A stretch of 64,000 bases of DNA from Thalassobius sp049116315 (GCA_049116315.1 JAGDZD010000002.1:124001-188000), one strand, 5' to 3'; numbered from the stretch's first letter, positions 16,384-25,917 are shown. The notes: a model not told the origin generated them from the letters alone. Made by a program: numbers and translations.

Positions 16384-18933
16384 GTGCAGCAAGACCCAAA
16401 CATCACCTTGATTACGCCGACCGCACCGATGTCGATCACCAGTCATGGGGGACGGGCAAAGTGCCTGCAACGCTTGGTCAGACTGGACCTGCCGGTGCCC
16501 AAAACGGTCGCGCTCAGTTTTGATGGGGTGCATGACATTGCTTGTGGCAAACTGCCGGATCTGAGCCGGGTGCTGTCGCCGTTCAGCGAGTCTGCGTTGC
16601 TGTGCGTGCGTCCGTCCTCCGAAGACCCTGATTGGGGTGGTCCGGGTGCGGTTTTGAATATTGGTATGAACGATGCGCGCTATGTGGACCTGTGTGATCA
16701 GGTTGGGCGCGAAGCAGCGACTTCGGTCTATCTGCGGTTTGTGCAGGCCTATGCCATCCATGTTGCACGGCTTGATCCGGATATGTTTGACCATATCTCG
16801 CAGGATGACCCTGAATGCCTTGGCCAAACCCTGCGCGCCTACGAAGACGAAACCGAAGAGAAATTTCCCCAAGATCGCGAAGTTCAACTTGGCGAGGTGC
16901 TGCGCTCGATGGCGCGGGCATGGGAAGGCACCACTGCGCGTTTGCTGCGACAGGCCAAGGGCGCTCCGGCGGATGCAGGGCTTGGCCTTGTTGTGCAGGA
17001 AATGGCGCTGGGGCTTGGGCATGGGGAATGCGGCTCTGGTGTGATCCAGCTGGTGAACTCGAAAACGGGCGCGGCGCGGATCACTGGGCGCTATCTGTCT
17101 CAGTCCCAAGGGCGCGATGCCCTGCTGGCGCGATCCGCGGCGATGTTTTTGGCCAAGGATACCCGTGGCCCCTCGCTCGAAGAGCTGGCGCCAGATATCT
17201 ATGCGCAGCTGATCGAGCACACGCAGTTGATGCGCGTGCGTCTGCGCGAAGAGATGCAGGCAGAATTCACCTTGGAGAACGGCAAAGTCTATGTGCTGGA
17301 TGGTGTCCGTGTGGCGCGTTCAGCCCGCGCGGCGGTGCAGATCGCTGTGGCATTGGCTGAGGATGGCATCATTGATCGCAGTGAAGCCCTGATGCGGGTG
17401 GACCCGCGGGCCATCAACGAATTTCTTCACCGGCAAGTGGACCCCGAGGCCGAGCGGGATCGGGTTGCGCGCGGCATTGCCGCCAGCCCTGGTGCCGCCA
17501 GCGGGCGCATTGTGTTCTCGGCTGCCGAAGCTCAGGCCAGTGCCTCTCGCAATGAACCCTGCGTGTTGGTGCGACGTGAAACCAGTCCCGAAGATATTCG
17601 CGGCATGCACGCCGCCGTGGCGGTTTTGACCGAACGCGGGGGCATGACCAGCCATGCGGCGGTGATTGGGCGCGGGATCGGTTTGCCCTGTGTCGTGGGC
17701 GCCAGTGACATCAAGTTCAGGCTGCGCCGCAAAACATTGTTGGCCCCAGATGGGCGCGAATTCAAAGCCGGCGATATCATCACGGTTGATGGCACCAATG
17801 GCGATATTTTGGCCGGGGAACCCGCCTTGCTGGAGGCGGCGCAGGATGATGCCTTTCGCACATTGATGGGGTGGGCGGATGACGTGCGCGACATCGGCGT
17901 GCGCGCCAACGCGGACACACCAGCGGATGCCATGACCGCCAGCAACTTTGCCGCCGAAGGCATTGGGCTGTGTCGCACGGAGCATATGTTCTTTGAAGCG
18001 GACCGTTTGACGGCGATGCGCGAGATGATTTTCGCGGATACCTCCGAAGATCGCGCCGCTGCGTTGGAACGTATTTTGCCAATGCAACGTGCTGATTTTA
18101 TTGATCTGTTCAAAATTATGCAGGGCAAGCCGGTGTGCATACGCCTGTTTGATCCGCCTTTGCATGAATTCTTGCCTTCGGATCGCGATGGCCATCGTGA
18201 CTTGGCCGAGGCGCTGGATCTGCCATTGTCGGATGTGACCCATCGGGTTGAGGCGCTCAGTGAATATAACCCAATGCTGGGGATGCGGGGGGTTCGCTTG
18301 GGCGTCACCGTGCCCGAGATCTATGAGATGCAAGCGCGCGCCATTTTTGAAGCCGCAATCGAGGCGGGACGGAACGGAGAAGCCGTTGTGCCCGAAATCA
18401 TGATCCCACTGGTTTCAGCCAAGCGCGAAGTCGAATTGGTGAAAACCCGCGTCGATGCGGTGGCCGCTGCGGTGATGATGGAACAAAGCCAGAGCTTTAC
18501 CTATCGCCTTGGGGTGATGGTTGAGACACCACGTGCAGCGTTGCGCGCTGGTGAGATTGCTCTGCACACGGCCTTCTTGTCCTTCGGGACCAATGATTTG
18601 ACGCAGATGACCTATGGCTTGTCACGCGATGATGCGGGGCGCTTTATGTCGGACTATGTTCAGCAGGGCGTGTTCCCCGAAGATCCATTCCATGAGCTGG
18701 ACACCGAAGGTGTGGGTGAGCTGCTGGAGATTGGTGCAATGCGGGGGCGCACGGCGCGACCGGATTTGGTGCTCTCGATCTGTGGTGAACACGGTGGTAG
18801 CCCCGAATCAATCGCCTTCTGTCGTGCGGCTGGCTTCGACTATGTGTCGTGCTCTCCGTTCCGCGTGCCCGTTGCGCGTTTAGCCGCAGCTCAATTGGCT
18901 GTGCATGATGCGAAACGCCGAGAAACAGCGTAA
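16384..18933 (+). CDS. PEP-utilising, pyruvate phosphate dikinase-like protein
   Basis: An 849-residue PPDK-family protein starting at GTG. The phosphohistidine domain is intact (RGGMTSHAAVIGRGIGLPCV, His424), as is the TIM-barrel PEP/pyruvate domain (EGIGLCRTEHMFF, NPMLGMRGVRLG, SFGTNDLTQMTYG, and SICGEHGGSPES with catalytic Cys800). The N-terminal ATP-grasp part is divergent. The usual RSGA...SMPGMMDTVLNLG segment reads VRPSSEDPDWGGPGAVLNIG, the opening glycine-rich GGKG segment is only HGGRAK, and the part before His424 is about 30 residues shorter than in classical PPDK. It may be a PPDK with a modified nucleotide site or a PEP-binding paralogue with another role. An ATG 15 codons in is a possible alternative start. 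Confidence 0.85.
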   Translation: MQQDPNITLITPTAPMSITSHGGRAKCLQRLVRLDLPVPKTVALSFDGVHDIACGKLPDLSRVLSPFSESALLCVRPSSEDPDWGGPGAVLNIGMNDARYVDLCDQVGREAATSVYLRFVQAYAIHVARLDPDMFDHISQDDPECLGQTLRAYEDETEEKFPQDREVQLGEVLRSMARAWEGTTARLLRQAKGAPADAGLGLVVQEMALGLGHGECGSGVIQLVNSKTGAARITGRYLSQSQGRDALLARSAAMFLAKDTRGPSLEELAPDIYAQLIEHTQLMRVRLREEMQAEFTLENGKVYVLDGVRVARSARAAVQIAVALAEDGIIDRSEALMRVDPRAINEFLHRQVDPEAERDRVARGIAASPGAASGRIVFSAAEAQASASRNEPCVLVRRETSPEDIRGMHAAVAVLTERGGMTSHAAVIGRGIGLPCVVGASDIKFRLRRKTLLAPDGREFKAGDIITVDGTNGDILAGEPALLEAAQDDAFRTLMGWADDVRDIGVRANADTPADAMTASNFAAEGIGLCRTEHMFFEADRLTAMREMIFADTSEDRAAALERILPMQRADFIDLFKIMQGKPVCIRLFDPPLHEFLPSDRDGHRDLAEALDLPLSDVTHRVEALSEYNPMLGMRGVRLGVTVPEIYEMQARAIFEAAIEAGRNGEAVVPEIMIPLVSAKREVELVKTRVDAVAAAVMMEQSQSFTYRLGVMVETPRAALRAGEIALHTAFLSFGTNDLTQMTYGLSRDDAGRFMSDYVQQGVFPEDPFHELDTEGVGELLEIGAMRGRTARPDLVLSICGEHGGSPESIAFCRAAGFDYVSCSPFRVPVARLAAAQLAVHDAKRRETA

Positions 18934-19117
18934 ATTGCTCTAAAATTTACACAAACTTCATAAAACTCGCGCCTGATCTCGGGCGGCGCCGATTTTTCGA
19001 GTGCCAGTTTTTTTGGCATGGGGTGGACGGTCGCGATTTTTCTGGGTAAAGCGCCGTCTGCTTGGCTTGACTCTTGCGAGTTGGCTTCGAAAGCAGATCG
19101 ACTAGGAGACGGACACG

Positions 19118-19744
19118 ATGCGTAGGATCGCAGCAGTATTGTTGGCTATGGCCTTGGTGGCACCAACAGCTCAGGTTTCTGCAGAAACACCTGTTCATGA
19201 GGTGGTGAAGCAGGAAAAGCGCGGCCTGTTTGGTCTTCGCAAAGGTCAGCTCGACTCGTTGTTTGCCCCCACCAAGGGGCACAGCAAAATCGAATACAGC
19301 AAAGCGTTCTTGGCCACCTTGCCAGAGGCCAAAGGCGACGAGGAATGGCAGTGTCTGACAGAAGCGCTGTATTTCGAAGCCCGTGGTGAAAGCGTGCGCG
19401 GTCAATTTGCCGTTGCCGAGGTGATTTTGAATCGGGTCGACAGCGTACGGTTCCCCAATTCTGCTTGTGCAGTGATCAATCAGGGCACCGGTCGCAAATA
19501 CCAGTGCCAGTTCACCTATACATGTGATGGCCACAAAGAAGTGGTGGCCGAGCACAACGCCTATCGTCAGGTGGCCAAAGTGGCCCAATTGATGGTGAAT
19601 GGCGCGGCCCGCGAACTGACAAGCGGTGCCACCTATTATCACACCAAAGCGGTGCGCCCCAGCTGGTCTCGTAAATTCGACCGCACGGCCACGATTGGTG
19701 TGCATCACTTCTATCGTCACCCAACGGAAATCTCTCGGAACTAA
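19118..19744 (+). CDS. SleB/CwlJ-type cell wall hydrolase
   Basis: A 208-residue exported protein: MRRIAAVLLAMALVAPTAQVSA is a signal peptide. The Hydrolase_2 domain occupies about 85-200, with LTEALYFEARGE carrying the expected catalytic Glu, VAEVILNRVDS and CQFTYTCDG following, and the late GATYYHT. Family members cleave peptidoglycan as lytic or amidase-type enzymes. AGGAG lies just ahead of the ATG. Monocistronic by spacing. Confidence 0.92.
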   Translation: MRRIAAVLLAMALVAPTAQVSAETPVHEVVKQEKRGLFGLRKGQLDSLFAPTKGHSKIEYSKAFLATLPEAKGDEEWQCLTEALYFEARGESVRGQFAVAEVILNRVDSVRFPNSACAVINQGTGRKYQCQFTYTCDGHKEVVAEHNAYRQVAKVAQLMVNGAARELTSGATYYHTKAVRPSWSRKFDRTATIGVHHFYRHPTEISRN

Positions 19745-19846
19745 GCCGCTTAGGGTCTGTTTCGCTTGGTCTTGTGTCGCATTGCGGATTTGTCTAGGGG
19801 AGGTTCGTGCCTATATAGGTGCGCACCAAGCTGAGCTGAGGCCAAC

Positions 19847-20767
19847 ATGAGTAATGAGACCACTTGGGCGTTTGCCCACCCCTCGGAACGTTCTGAAGGG
19901 ACAGCGGCATCCGGCCCCTTGGATCGCATTTCCGTCCGCAACCATATTGTGGACGTCGAGATTGGTGCCTTCCAAGCAGAACGGGGCGTGACCCAACGCA
20001 TCAGTTTTAATGTGGTCGTCGAAGTGCGCCCGCTAGAAGGCCCCGTTGATGACGATGTGGATCGCATTCTGTCATATGACAAGGTCACCGATGCCATCAC
20101 CTTTGAATTGGCGGCGGAACGGCTGAATTTGCTGGAAACGCTGGCGGATCGTATTGCAGCGCGGATTTTGATCGAACCTCAGGCGGAACGGGTCTTTGTG
20201 CGGATCGAAAAGCTGGATCGGGGGCCGGGGGCCCTTGGGGTTGAAATCGTGCGGGCACAAGTGCCGCAAAGCGCGGTGCTCACCGAAGAAGAAAAACAGC
20301 AGCCAAAGGTCGTGTATCTGTCGAACGAAGCGATCCGCTCTGATCTTTTGCTGGGTTGGCTGGATCAATTGCAGGACGATCCCCGCCCAACCATTCTATG
20401 TGTCGGGGCCCCGGAGCAAGCAGCGCCTCAAGCCTGTCACCCTTTGGCGCAGCGTCGGATCGATTTGCTGGCCGCAGAGCAAAATGCATGGGTCTTGGCG
20501 GCCCGCGATGCCCGCTGTGTGGTGGTCAACACCCGCACCGAACTGGATTGGGCGATGAAAAACGACCAGATCAGCGTCTGGGCCCCATCCAAGATTGTTC
20601 TGGATGCGGTCGAAGAGCTGTCATCCTTGCCCACTGGCTCGGTAGAGTTGGCGATGTGGTTTGCCAAAGAGCTTGAAGCGGGCGACATATGGGTGGTGGG
20701 GGCACCGTTGCCACAAGGTGCTTCTGCCTCTGCGCGCAGCGTTGACGTCACAACTGCAACGCTCTGA
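19847..20767 (+). CDS. folB: dihydroneopterin aldolase FolB with a C-terminal extension
   Basis: The N-terminal part (about 25-140) is a FolB domain: DRISVRNHIVDVEIGAFQAE, the SYDKVTDAI segment, LNLLETLADRIAARIL, and EKLDRGPGALGVEI. It converts dihydroneopterin to 6-hydroxymethyl-dihydropterin. The remaining roughly 160 residues form a second soluble domain (KVVYLSNEAIRSDLLLGWL onward) that I do not recognise. Typical FolB is about 120 residues, so this protein is more than twice as long. folP follows 38 bases downstream, so the two likely form one folate unit. No pyrophosphokinase (folK) is visible nearby. Confidence 0.85.
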   Translation: MSNETTWAFAHPSERSEGTAASGPLDRISVRNHIVDVEIGAFQAERGVTQRISFNVVVEVRPLEGPVDDDVDRILSYDKVTDAITFELAAERLNLLETLADRIAARILIEPQAERVFVRIEKLDRGPGALGVEIVRAQVPQSAVLTEEEKQQPKVVYLSNEAIRSDLLLGWLDQLQDDPRPTILCVGAPEQAAPQACHPLAQRRIDLLAAEQNAWVLAARDARCVVVNTRTELDWAMKNDQISVWAPSKIVLDAVEELSSLPTGSVELAMWFAKELEAGDIWVVGAPLPQGASASARSVDVTTATL

Positions 20768-20805
20768 GGCTTGAACCCCTTTTCCGGACCCAGCATCTTA
20801 GGCCT

Positions 20806-21804
20806 ATGATGTATTATCGCCCACTTGTCCAAACCGATTTGTCCCGTCCTGCAACGGCGCTGACCCTCGCCGGTGGCTGGGGGTGGTTTCATTCACTTGA
20901 GCGCTTGTCGCGGGATGCTGCGCCCGAGATTGTCAGCGTTGATCAAGTGCCCGAAGCCGTCTTAGCCAGATTGACCGCGCCGCGCGCCCCCTTGGCCGGG
21001 CTTGATATGGCCGCGCCTAAGGTGATGGGCATCCTCAACGTGACGCCGGATAGCTTTTCAGATGGCGGCCAGCATAACGCGCCAAAGGCCGCGTTGGATC
21101 ACGCGCTAAAGATGGTGGCGGATGGGGCCGATATTTTGGACATCGGCGGAGAATCCACCCGCCCCGGGGCAGCGATTGTCCCGATCGACCAAGAAGTCGC
21201 CCGCACGGCCCCTGTGATCGGTGAAATCCGCCAGCATCTTGCCACGCCTGTGTCGATTGACACGCGCAAAGCACCGGTTGCGCAGGCGGCGATTGAGGCG
21301 GGGGCCTCGTTGGTCAATGACGTAGCTGGCTTTACCTATGATCCGGCATTGGCTCCTCTTTGTGCGCAAATGGCGCTTCCTGTTTGTGTGATGCATGCGC
21401 AGGGCGATCCGCAAACCATGCAGGACGATCCGCGCTATGACGATGTGCTGTTGGATGTGTATGATTTTCTAGACGCGCGGATCAGCGCGTTGGTCGAAGC
21501 CGGAGTTGCGCACGACCAAATCATGGTGGACCCGGGTATCGGGTTTGGCAAAACACCGGTGCATAACCTGACCTTAATACGCAACATCAGCCTGTTTCAT
21601 GCTTTGGGCTGTCCGGTTTTGCTGGGGGCCTCGCGCAAGCGCTTTATTGGCACGCTTGGCCAAGCGCCAGATCCCAAAGACCGCATGTCTGGGTCAGTGG
21701 CTTTGGCTTTGGCCGCTGTGGCGCAAGGGGTGCAAATGGTGCGGGTGCATGATGTGTTCGAAACACGCTCGGCTCTTACCCTTTGGCAGGCGGTGTCCGT
21801 GTAA
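20806..21804 (+). CDS. folP: dihydropteroate synthase
   Basis: Joins hydroxymethyl-dihydropterin pyrophosphate and p-aminobenzoate. VMGILNVTPDSFSDGG near 77, ILDIGGESTRPGA near 112, VSIDTRK, LVNDVAGF, DPGIGFGKTPVHNL and GASRKRFIG are all present. The 332-residue protein carries about 70 extra N-terminal residues before the core. Its last 29 bases overlap the end of the convergent DMT gene. Confidence 0.96.
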   Translation: MMYYRPLVQTDLSRPATALTLAGGWGWFHSLERLSRDAAPEIVSVDQVPEAVLARLTAPRAPLAGLDMAAPKVMGILNVTPDSFSDGGQHNAPKAALDHALKMVADGADILDIGGESTRPGAAIVPIDQEVARTAPVIGEIRQHLATPVSIDTRKAPVAQAAIEAGASLVNDVAGFTYDPALAPLCAQMALPVCVMHAQGDPQTMQDDPRYDDVLLDVYDFLDARISALVEAGVAHDQIMVDPGIGFGKTPVHNLTLIRNISLFHALGCPVLLGASRKRFIGTLGQAPDPKDRMSGSVALALAAVAQGVQMVRVHDVFETRSALTLWQAVSV

Positions 21805-22699
21805 ACAGGGTCTTCAAGGTGGCGTATTGGCTAAGCCCCATCCCGCTTAGAATAAGCAGTAGCGCCCAAATCAACTGACCGGGCAGGGGTTCGTGCAAGA
21901 TCACCGCCCCCAATACGACCGAGTTGACCGGGACGATGTAGTTGGTGAGGCTCATGAAGGTGGATCCAGCTGAACGGATCACCAATACCCGCAGCAGATT
22001 TGCCGCCGCCGTCGGCACCAACCCCAAGAACGCCAGAATGGTCAGGGTCTTGCCATCGGGCATGGGTGGTGGTCCTTCGACCACCCAAGCCACCGGAATA
22101 ACAATGATCGCCCCAATTGAGATCAGCACAGTGGCCAAGCCCACAGGATCAATGGCGGGAAGGCGGCGGGTCAGGATCGAGCTGCAGGCATAGCATGCGG
22201 CGGCCGAAAGGCAGGCCAAGCGCCCCCAGATCTCCATTGCATTGCCGTTGGATTCAAGGGCCTGCGTGCCGATCAAGATCATCACACCAACAAACCCAAT
22301 CGCAAACCCAAGCAGCTTTTGCAGGTTCAGGCGTTCACCCACCGCAAAGAAATGCGCCAATGGCAGCACCATCAAGGGAATGCAGGCCATTGCAATGCCG
22401 GCAAATCCCGATGTGACATGTTGTTGACCCCAGCTAAGCGCCATAAACGGAATGGCGCTGCTGAGCGCGCCGACGATGATCATTGGGCCCCATGCCCGTT
22501 CTGAGGTTTGCCAAAGCTGGCCACCGCGGATCTGCCAAGTTAGGGCCAGTAGAACGGCGGCAAAGCTAATCCGTGCCGCGGCCAGCCAAAACGGGGTGAT
22601 GCCCTCAAGTGCCAATTCAATGAATAGAAACGTGCCGCCCCAGACGATCCCGAGGATGACAACCATTAACCAGCTTTTTGATGTGATATTCGGTGACAT
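21776..22699 (-). CDS. DMT superfamily (EamA) transporter
   Basis: A 307-residue inner-membrane protein with about ten helices in two EamA repeats. Family features are GIVWGGTFLFIELAL at the start, GFAGIAMACIPLMVLPLAHF in the first repeat and STFMSLTNYIVPVNSVVLGA in the second. Substrate unknown; relatives export amino acids or other metabolites. Unrelated in detail to the DMT protein at 2.7 kb. It overlaps folP tail to tail. Confidence 0.9.
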   Translation of the reverse strand: MSPNITSKSWLMVVILGIVWGGTFLFIELALEGITPFWLAAARISFAAVLLALTWQIRGGQLWQTSERAWGPMIIVGALSSAIPFMALSWGQQHVTSGFAGIAMACIPLMVLPLAHFFAVGERLNLQKLLGFAIGFVGVMILIGTQALESNGNAMEIWGRLACLSAAACYACSSILTRRLPAIDPVGLATVLISIGAIIVIPVAWVVEGPPPMPDGKTLTILAFLGLVPTAAANLLRVLVIRSAGSTFMSLTNYIVPVNSVVLGAVILHEPLPGQLIWALLLILSGMGLSQYATLKTLFTRTPPAKG

Positions 22700-22787
22700 A
22701 GCACCCCCTAGACCCTATGGGCGCAAATGACCCCGGCACGTGGCCGGGGTCAAGCAGGAAGGCCGCCGCGGTCGACAATCGCGCGAC

Positions 22788-23360
22788 CTATCCCCGCAAT
22801 TTGTGATGCAGAATAATCGGCACGGCCAGATCTTCTTCATCGGTGAGGTGGCGATCCAAAAACCGGTTCAATCCCTCGGCGACATCGCGCAATGGCTTGG
22901 CTTCTTCTTCCATCTGTTTTGGCTCTAATCGGGCCAATTGCACAACGCGGTTTGCGGTGTGGACAAAGGTCTCCAACAGGACGTCCATTTCATGATGGTC
23001 GTTTTCAAGCATCTCAAGCCCAGCCACAAAACGCGGGTCTGCGGCGGCCAGTTCTGGGAAATAGCTGCGGTCTTCCCATGTGTGATGGCCGTGCAGATTG
23101 CGCACCAGCAAATTGCCAAAGTGAGACAAGCGCCCCGCATAGTGCTCACCTTCAATTTTGGCGTCCAAAAAGGCTTCGGTGTCCTGTTGCGTGATCGCGC
23201 CCAACTGGCGGAACCCTTGATGGGCCCCCATCCAGTTGCGGGTGGCGCGGGCGAAGTTCGGGTGATCTGACCAGCTATCGCGTGGCAGGTCCCGCAGGAG
23301 GGTCTTCATTTCTGTTGGCAGGCCCTCGCGTGTATGGATGTCATAAGTCATGGCATTCAT
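22788..23360 (-). CDS. hemerythrin-domain protein
   Basis: A cytosolic four-helix protein of about 190 residues with histidine and glutamate ligands of a hemerythrin-like di-iron site spread through HPNFARATRNWMGAHQG, LHGHHTWEDRSYFPEL, ENDHHEMD and LDRHLTDEEDLAVPIILHH. Such proteins sense or handle oxygen, NO or iron. The start is uncertain: ATGs at 23393, 23360 and 23351 are in frame and none has a strong ribosome site. Confidence 0.85.
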   Translation of the reverse strand: MNAMTYDIHTREGLPTEMKTLLRDLPRDSWSDHPNFARATRNWMGAHQGFRQLGAITQQDTEAFLDAKIEGEHYAGRLSHFGNLLVRNLHGHHTWEDRSYFPELAAADPRFVAGLEMLENDHHEMDVLLETFVHTANRVVQLARLEPKQMEEEAKPLRDVAEGLNRFLDRHLTDEEDLAVPIILHHKLRG

Positions 23361-23439
23361 GTGTTTGTTGTACGACAATCTTACAATGCGCATAGGTGCA
23401 CATCAGGGATGCGCAAATGAGCGTTCTGGCGCTTCCCAC

Positions 23440-23473
23440 AAAAAAGGCCCCTCCGAAAATCGGAGAGGCCCCA
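23440..23473 (-). terminator. intrinsic terminator of ilvC
   Basis: On the minus strand GGCCTCTCCGA pairs with TCGGAGGGGCC around a short A/T loop and is followed by a T run (the A run at 23440-23446 on the plus strand). Confidence 0.85.
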
Positions 23474-23495
23474 AAACAAACTCTGAAAGAGATGC

Positions 23496-24518
23496 TTAGT
23501 TCTTTTCTTTGTCGACCATTTTGCCGGCAGAGATCCAAGGCATCATGCCGCGCAGCTTGGCGCCAGTTTCTTCGATGCCATGCTCGTCGTTGGCACGACG
23601 TGACGCTTTCAATGTTGGCTGACCAACCGCGTTTTCCAGCATGAAGTCACGTACGAATTTTCCTTGCTGGATGTCTTCCAGAACGGCTTTCATGCGTGCT
23701 TTGGTTTCGTCGTATGGCAGGATGCGTGGGCCGGTGACGTACTGACCGTATTCTGCAGTGTTGGAGATCGAGTAGTCCATGTTGGCGATGCCGCCTTCAT
23801 AGATCAGGTCAACGATCAGTTTCACTTCGTGCAGACATTCGAAGTAAGCCATTTCTGGCGCGTAGCCTGCTTCAACCAGAGTTTCAAAGCCACAACGGAT
23901 CAGTTCAACCAGACCGCCACACAGAACAGCTTGTTCGCCGAACAGGTCGGTTTCACACTCTTCGCGGAAGTTGGTTTCGATGATGCCGGAACGACCGCCA
24001 CCGATGGCCGAGCAGTAAGACAGACCGATTTCCAGCGCTTTGCCGGTTGCGTCGTTGTCTACGGCAACCAAGCATGGCACGCCGCCGCCTTTGGTGTATT
24101 CGCCGCGAACAGTGTGACCCGGGCCTTTTGGCGCCATCATGATCACGTCTACGCCTTCTTTAGGCTCGATCAGGCCAAAGTGTACGTTCAGGCCGTGGGC
24201 GAATGCGATCGCAGAACCCGGCTTGATGTTGTCGTGTACGTATTTCTTGTAGGTTTCTGCCTGCAGTTCGTCGGGCATGGTGAACATGATCACGTCACAC
24301 CAAGCAGCCGCTTCGGCGATGCCCATAACTTTCAGGCCTTCGCCTTCGGCTTTCTTCGCAGAAGGAGAGCCTTCGCGCAGCGCAACAACAAGGTTTTTGG
24401 CGCCGGAGTCACGCAGGTTCAAGGCGTGGGCGTGGCCCTGAGAACCGTAGCCCAAGATGGCCACTTTCAGGTCTTTGATGAGGTTGATGTCGCAATCACG
24501 ATCATAATAAACGCGCAT
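23496..24518 (-). CDS. ilvC: ketol-acid reductoisomerase
   Basis: Second step of branched-chain amino acid synthesis. The 340-residue class I enzyme has the NADPH Rossmann motif GYGSQGHAHALNLRDSG at 24-40, then FAHGLNVHFG and MMAPKGPGHTVR. The metal-ligand region DLFGEQAVLCGGLVELI is intact, as is the C-terminal ISNTAEYG. Its promoter region faces an Lrp-type regulator gene, the classic arrangement for local control by branched-chain amino acids. Confidence 0.98.
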   Translation of the reverse strand: MRVYYDRDCDINLIKDLKVAILGYGSQGHAHALNLRDSGAKNLVVALREGSPSAKKAEGEGLKVMGIAEAAAWCDVIMFTMPDELQAETYKKYVHDNIKPGSAIAFAHGLNVHFGLIEPKEGVDVIMMAPKGPGHTVRGEYTKGGGVPCLVAVDNDATGKALEIGLSYCSAIGGGRSGIIETNFREECETDLFGEQAVLCGGLVELIRCGFETLVEAGYAPEMAYFECLHEVKLIVDLIYEGGIANMDYSISNTAEYGQYVTGPRILPYDETKARMKAVLEDIQQGKFVRDFMLENAVGQPTLKASRRANDEHGIEETGAKLRGMMPWISAGKMVDKEKN

Positions 24519-24663
24519 GTTGGCAGTCCTTCATTTGTGTTTGGCAATTTTGTCTCTGGCAGCGATCATAGAGGGCAACCCCCGATTTACGAGCGCGTTT
24601 GCTGCGATTTTACCGTTCGTTTTGCCATTTTCATTCGTCATTTTGTTTGATAATGACTTTTTC

Positions 24664-25119
24664 ATGCTAGATGATCTTGACCGACGCATACTTCGCAATA
24701 TGCAAAATTCCCCCGACCTGTCGGTTCCCGATCTGGCAGACCAAGTGGATCTGACGGTCTCGCGCTTAAACCGTCGTTTGGACAAGCTGCGTGAAAACGG
24801 CATTTTAAAGGGGCAACGCGCGATTGTTGACTGGCGTGCGCTTGGCTATGCGGTTGAAGTGTCACTGCGGATCACTTTGGACAAAACCCAAGCCCGCGCT
24901 TTTGACGAATTTATCGACGCTGCGCGCAAAGTTCGCGAAGTGATCGAGATCCAGACCTTCTTGGGGCGGGTGGATGTGCGTTTGTCTGTTATCGCGCGCG
25001 ATATGGCGCATTACCAGCAGGTCTATCGCAGCGAAATCCTGATCCTCCCTCATATCAGCGACATCGAAGCTTTGATGCATGTCTCGCGGATCAAGTCGGA
25101 TGAAACGCTACCGATATGA
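24664..25119 (+). CDS. Lrp/AsnC family regulator, divergent from ilvC
   Basis: A 151-residue transcription factor: the winged helix-turn-helix at the start (LDDLDRRILRNMQNSPDLSV, then LADQVDLTVSRLNRRLDKLR) and a RAM effector domain from about 65 (VEVSLRITLDKTQ). The ATG at 24664 gives the family start; 49 extra upstream codons are open but hydrophobic and unlike the family. It lies 145 bases from ilvC in opposite orientation and may control it; the ligand is unknown. Confidence 0.92.
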   Translation: MLDDLDRRILRNMQNSPDLSVPDLADQVDLTVSRLNRRLDKLRENGILKGQRAIVDWRALGYAVEVSLRITLDKTQARAFDEFIDAARKVREVIEIQTFLGRVDVRLSVIARDMAHYQQVYRSEILILPHISDIEALMHVSRIKSDETLPI

Positions 25120-25397
25120 CGCCACATTTGTCAAAACTCAGCGCGTTGAAGGGGCGGGGCCATTTCCGGAACAGGGACACTCAGGGTGCCCGTTTCTGGC
25201 GCGCGTCAATTTCACCACAGACGAAGGGCGGGAGGCCTGTTGGCTTGGCCCAATTGGGCGCAGGTGTTTTGCGCTCGGTGATGGGGGCGATGATGGAGAC
25301 GGAGGCGTTGACCTCTTGTCTAGGGCCCCAGAGTCAGGCCCCTCTGAATGCTGCCATCACAACCGGAAACCGTAGCCTGCGGGTGAATGATGATTGA
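25116..25397 (+). CDS. doubtful small ORF between two Lrp genes
   Basis: A 93-residue frame whose ATG overlaps the stop of the first Lrp gene and whose end overlaps the start of the second by 11 bases. Overlaps on both sides are what a coupled gene would show, and third positions are GC-rich. The protein has no recognisable domain. It may be chance. Confidence 0.2.
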   Translation: MTPHLSKLSALKGRGHFRNRDTQGARFWRASISPQTKGGRPVGLAQLGAGVLRSVMGAMMETEALTSCLGPQSQAPLNAAITTGNRSLRVNDD

Positions 25398-25845
25398 TCT
25401 TGATGACATAGACCGCGAAATCCTAATGGCCCTCGCGCAGGATGCCACCCAGAACGCAGGCGCCTTGGGGCGACGTTTTGGGCTCAGCCAACCCGCGACA
25501 TGGCGGCGGATCAAGCGCTTGCAATCGGCAGGCGTCATCGCTGGACGTCGTTTGGATCTGGATCGTGAAAAGCTGGGATTTGGGGTCACGGTCTTTTTGG
25601 GGGTGAAGCTGGCCACCAAAGGCAGGGTGAGCCTTGAAGATTTTGAACGCGCTGTTGCCGCCATCCCCGAGGTCCAGACGGTGGAACACGTGCTGGGGCT
25701 ATATGACTACCGCCTACGGGTCACAGCCCGCGATATTGCGGATTTTGAACGGGTGTTGCGCCGTCGGATTATGACGTTGCCCGGTGTCGGCAATGTCGAA
25801 GCCAACGTGTTGCTCTCCGAAGAACGTCTGTCCGGGCCGCTCTGA
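25387..25845 (+). CDS. second Lrp/AsnC family regulator
   Basis: A 152-residue Lrp-type protein: IDLDDIDREILMALAQDATQ followed by a helix-turn-helix (LGRRFGLSQPATWRRIKRL), then a RAM domain with EHVLGLYDYRLRV. It is clearly different in sequence from the Lrp gene 270 bases upstream. It is 70 bases ahead of a class V aminotransferase in the same direction, a pairing that suggests regulation of that enzyme by its amino acid substrate. Confidence 0.92.
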   Translation: MMIDLDDIDREILMALAQDATQNAGALGRRFGLSQPATWRRIKRLQSAGVIAGRRLDLDREKLGFGVTVFLGVKLATKGRVSLEDFERAVAAIPEVQTVEHVLGLYDYRLRVTARDIADFERVLRRRIMTLPGVGNVEANVLLSEERLSGPL

Positions 25846-25917
25846 CACTGGATGGCAATCCGCTCTTGGCCAAGCCTCAAGGGCAGGGTAACGATAGGGT
25901 CCAACAAGGAGACAGTC

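Noticed and set aside
14154..16439. A 761-codon open frame antisense to glyS
   Set aside because: It is a shadow of glyS; the plus-strand frame gives the full synthetase, and this one has no family resemblance or start site.
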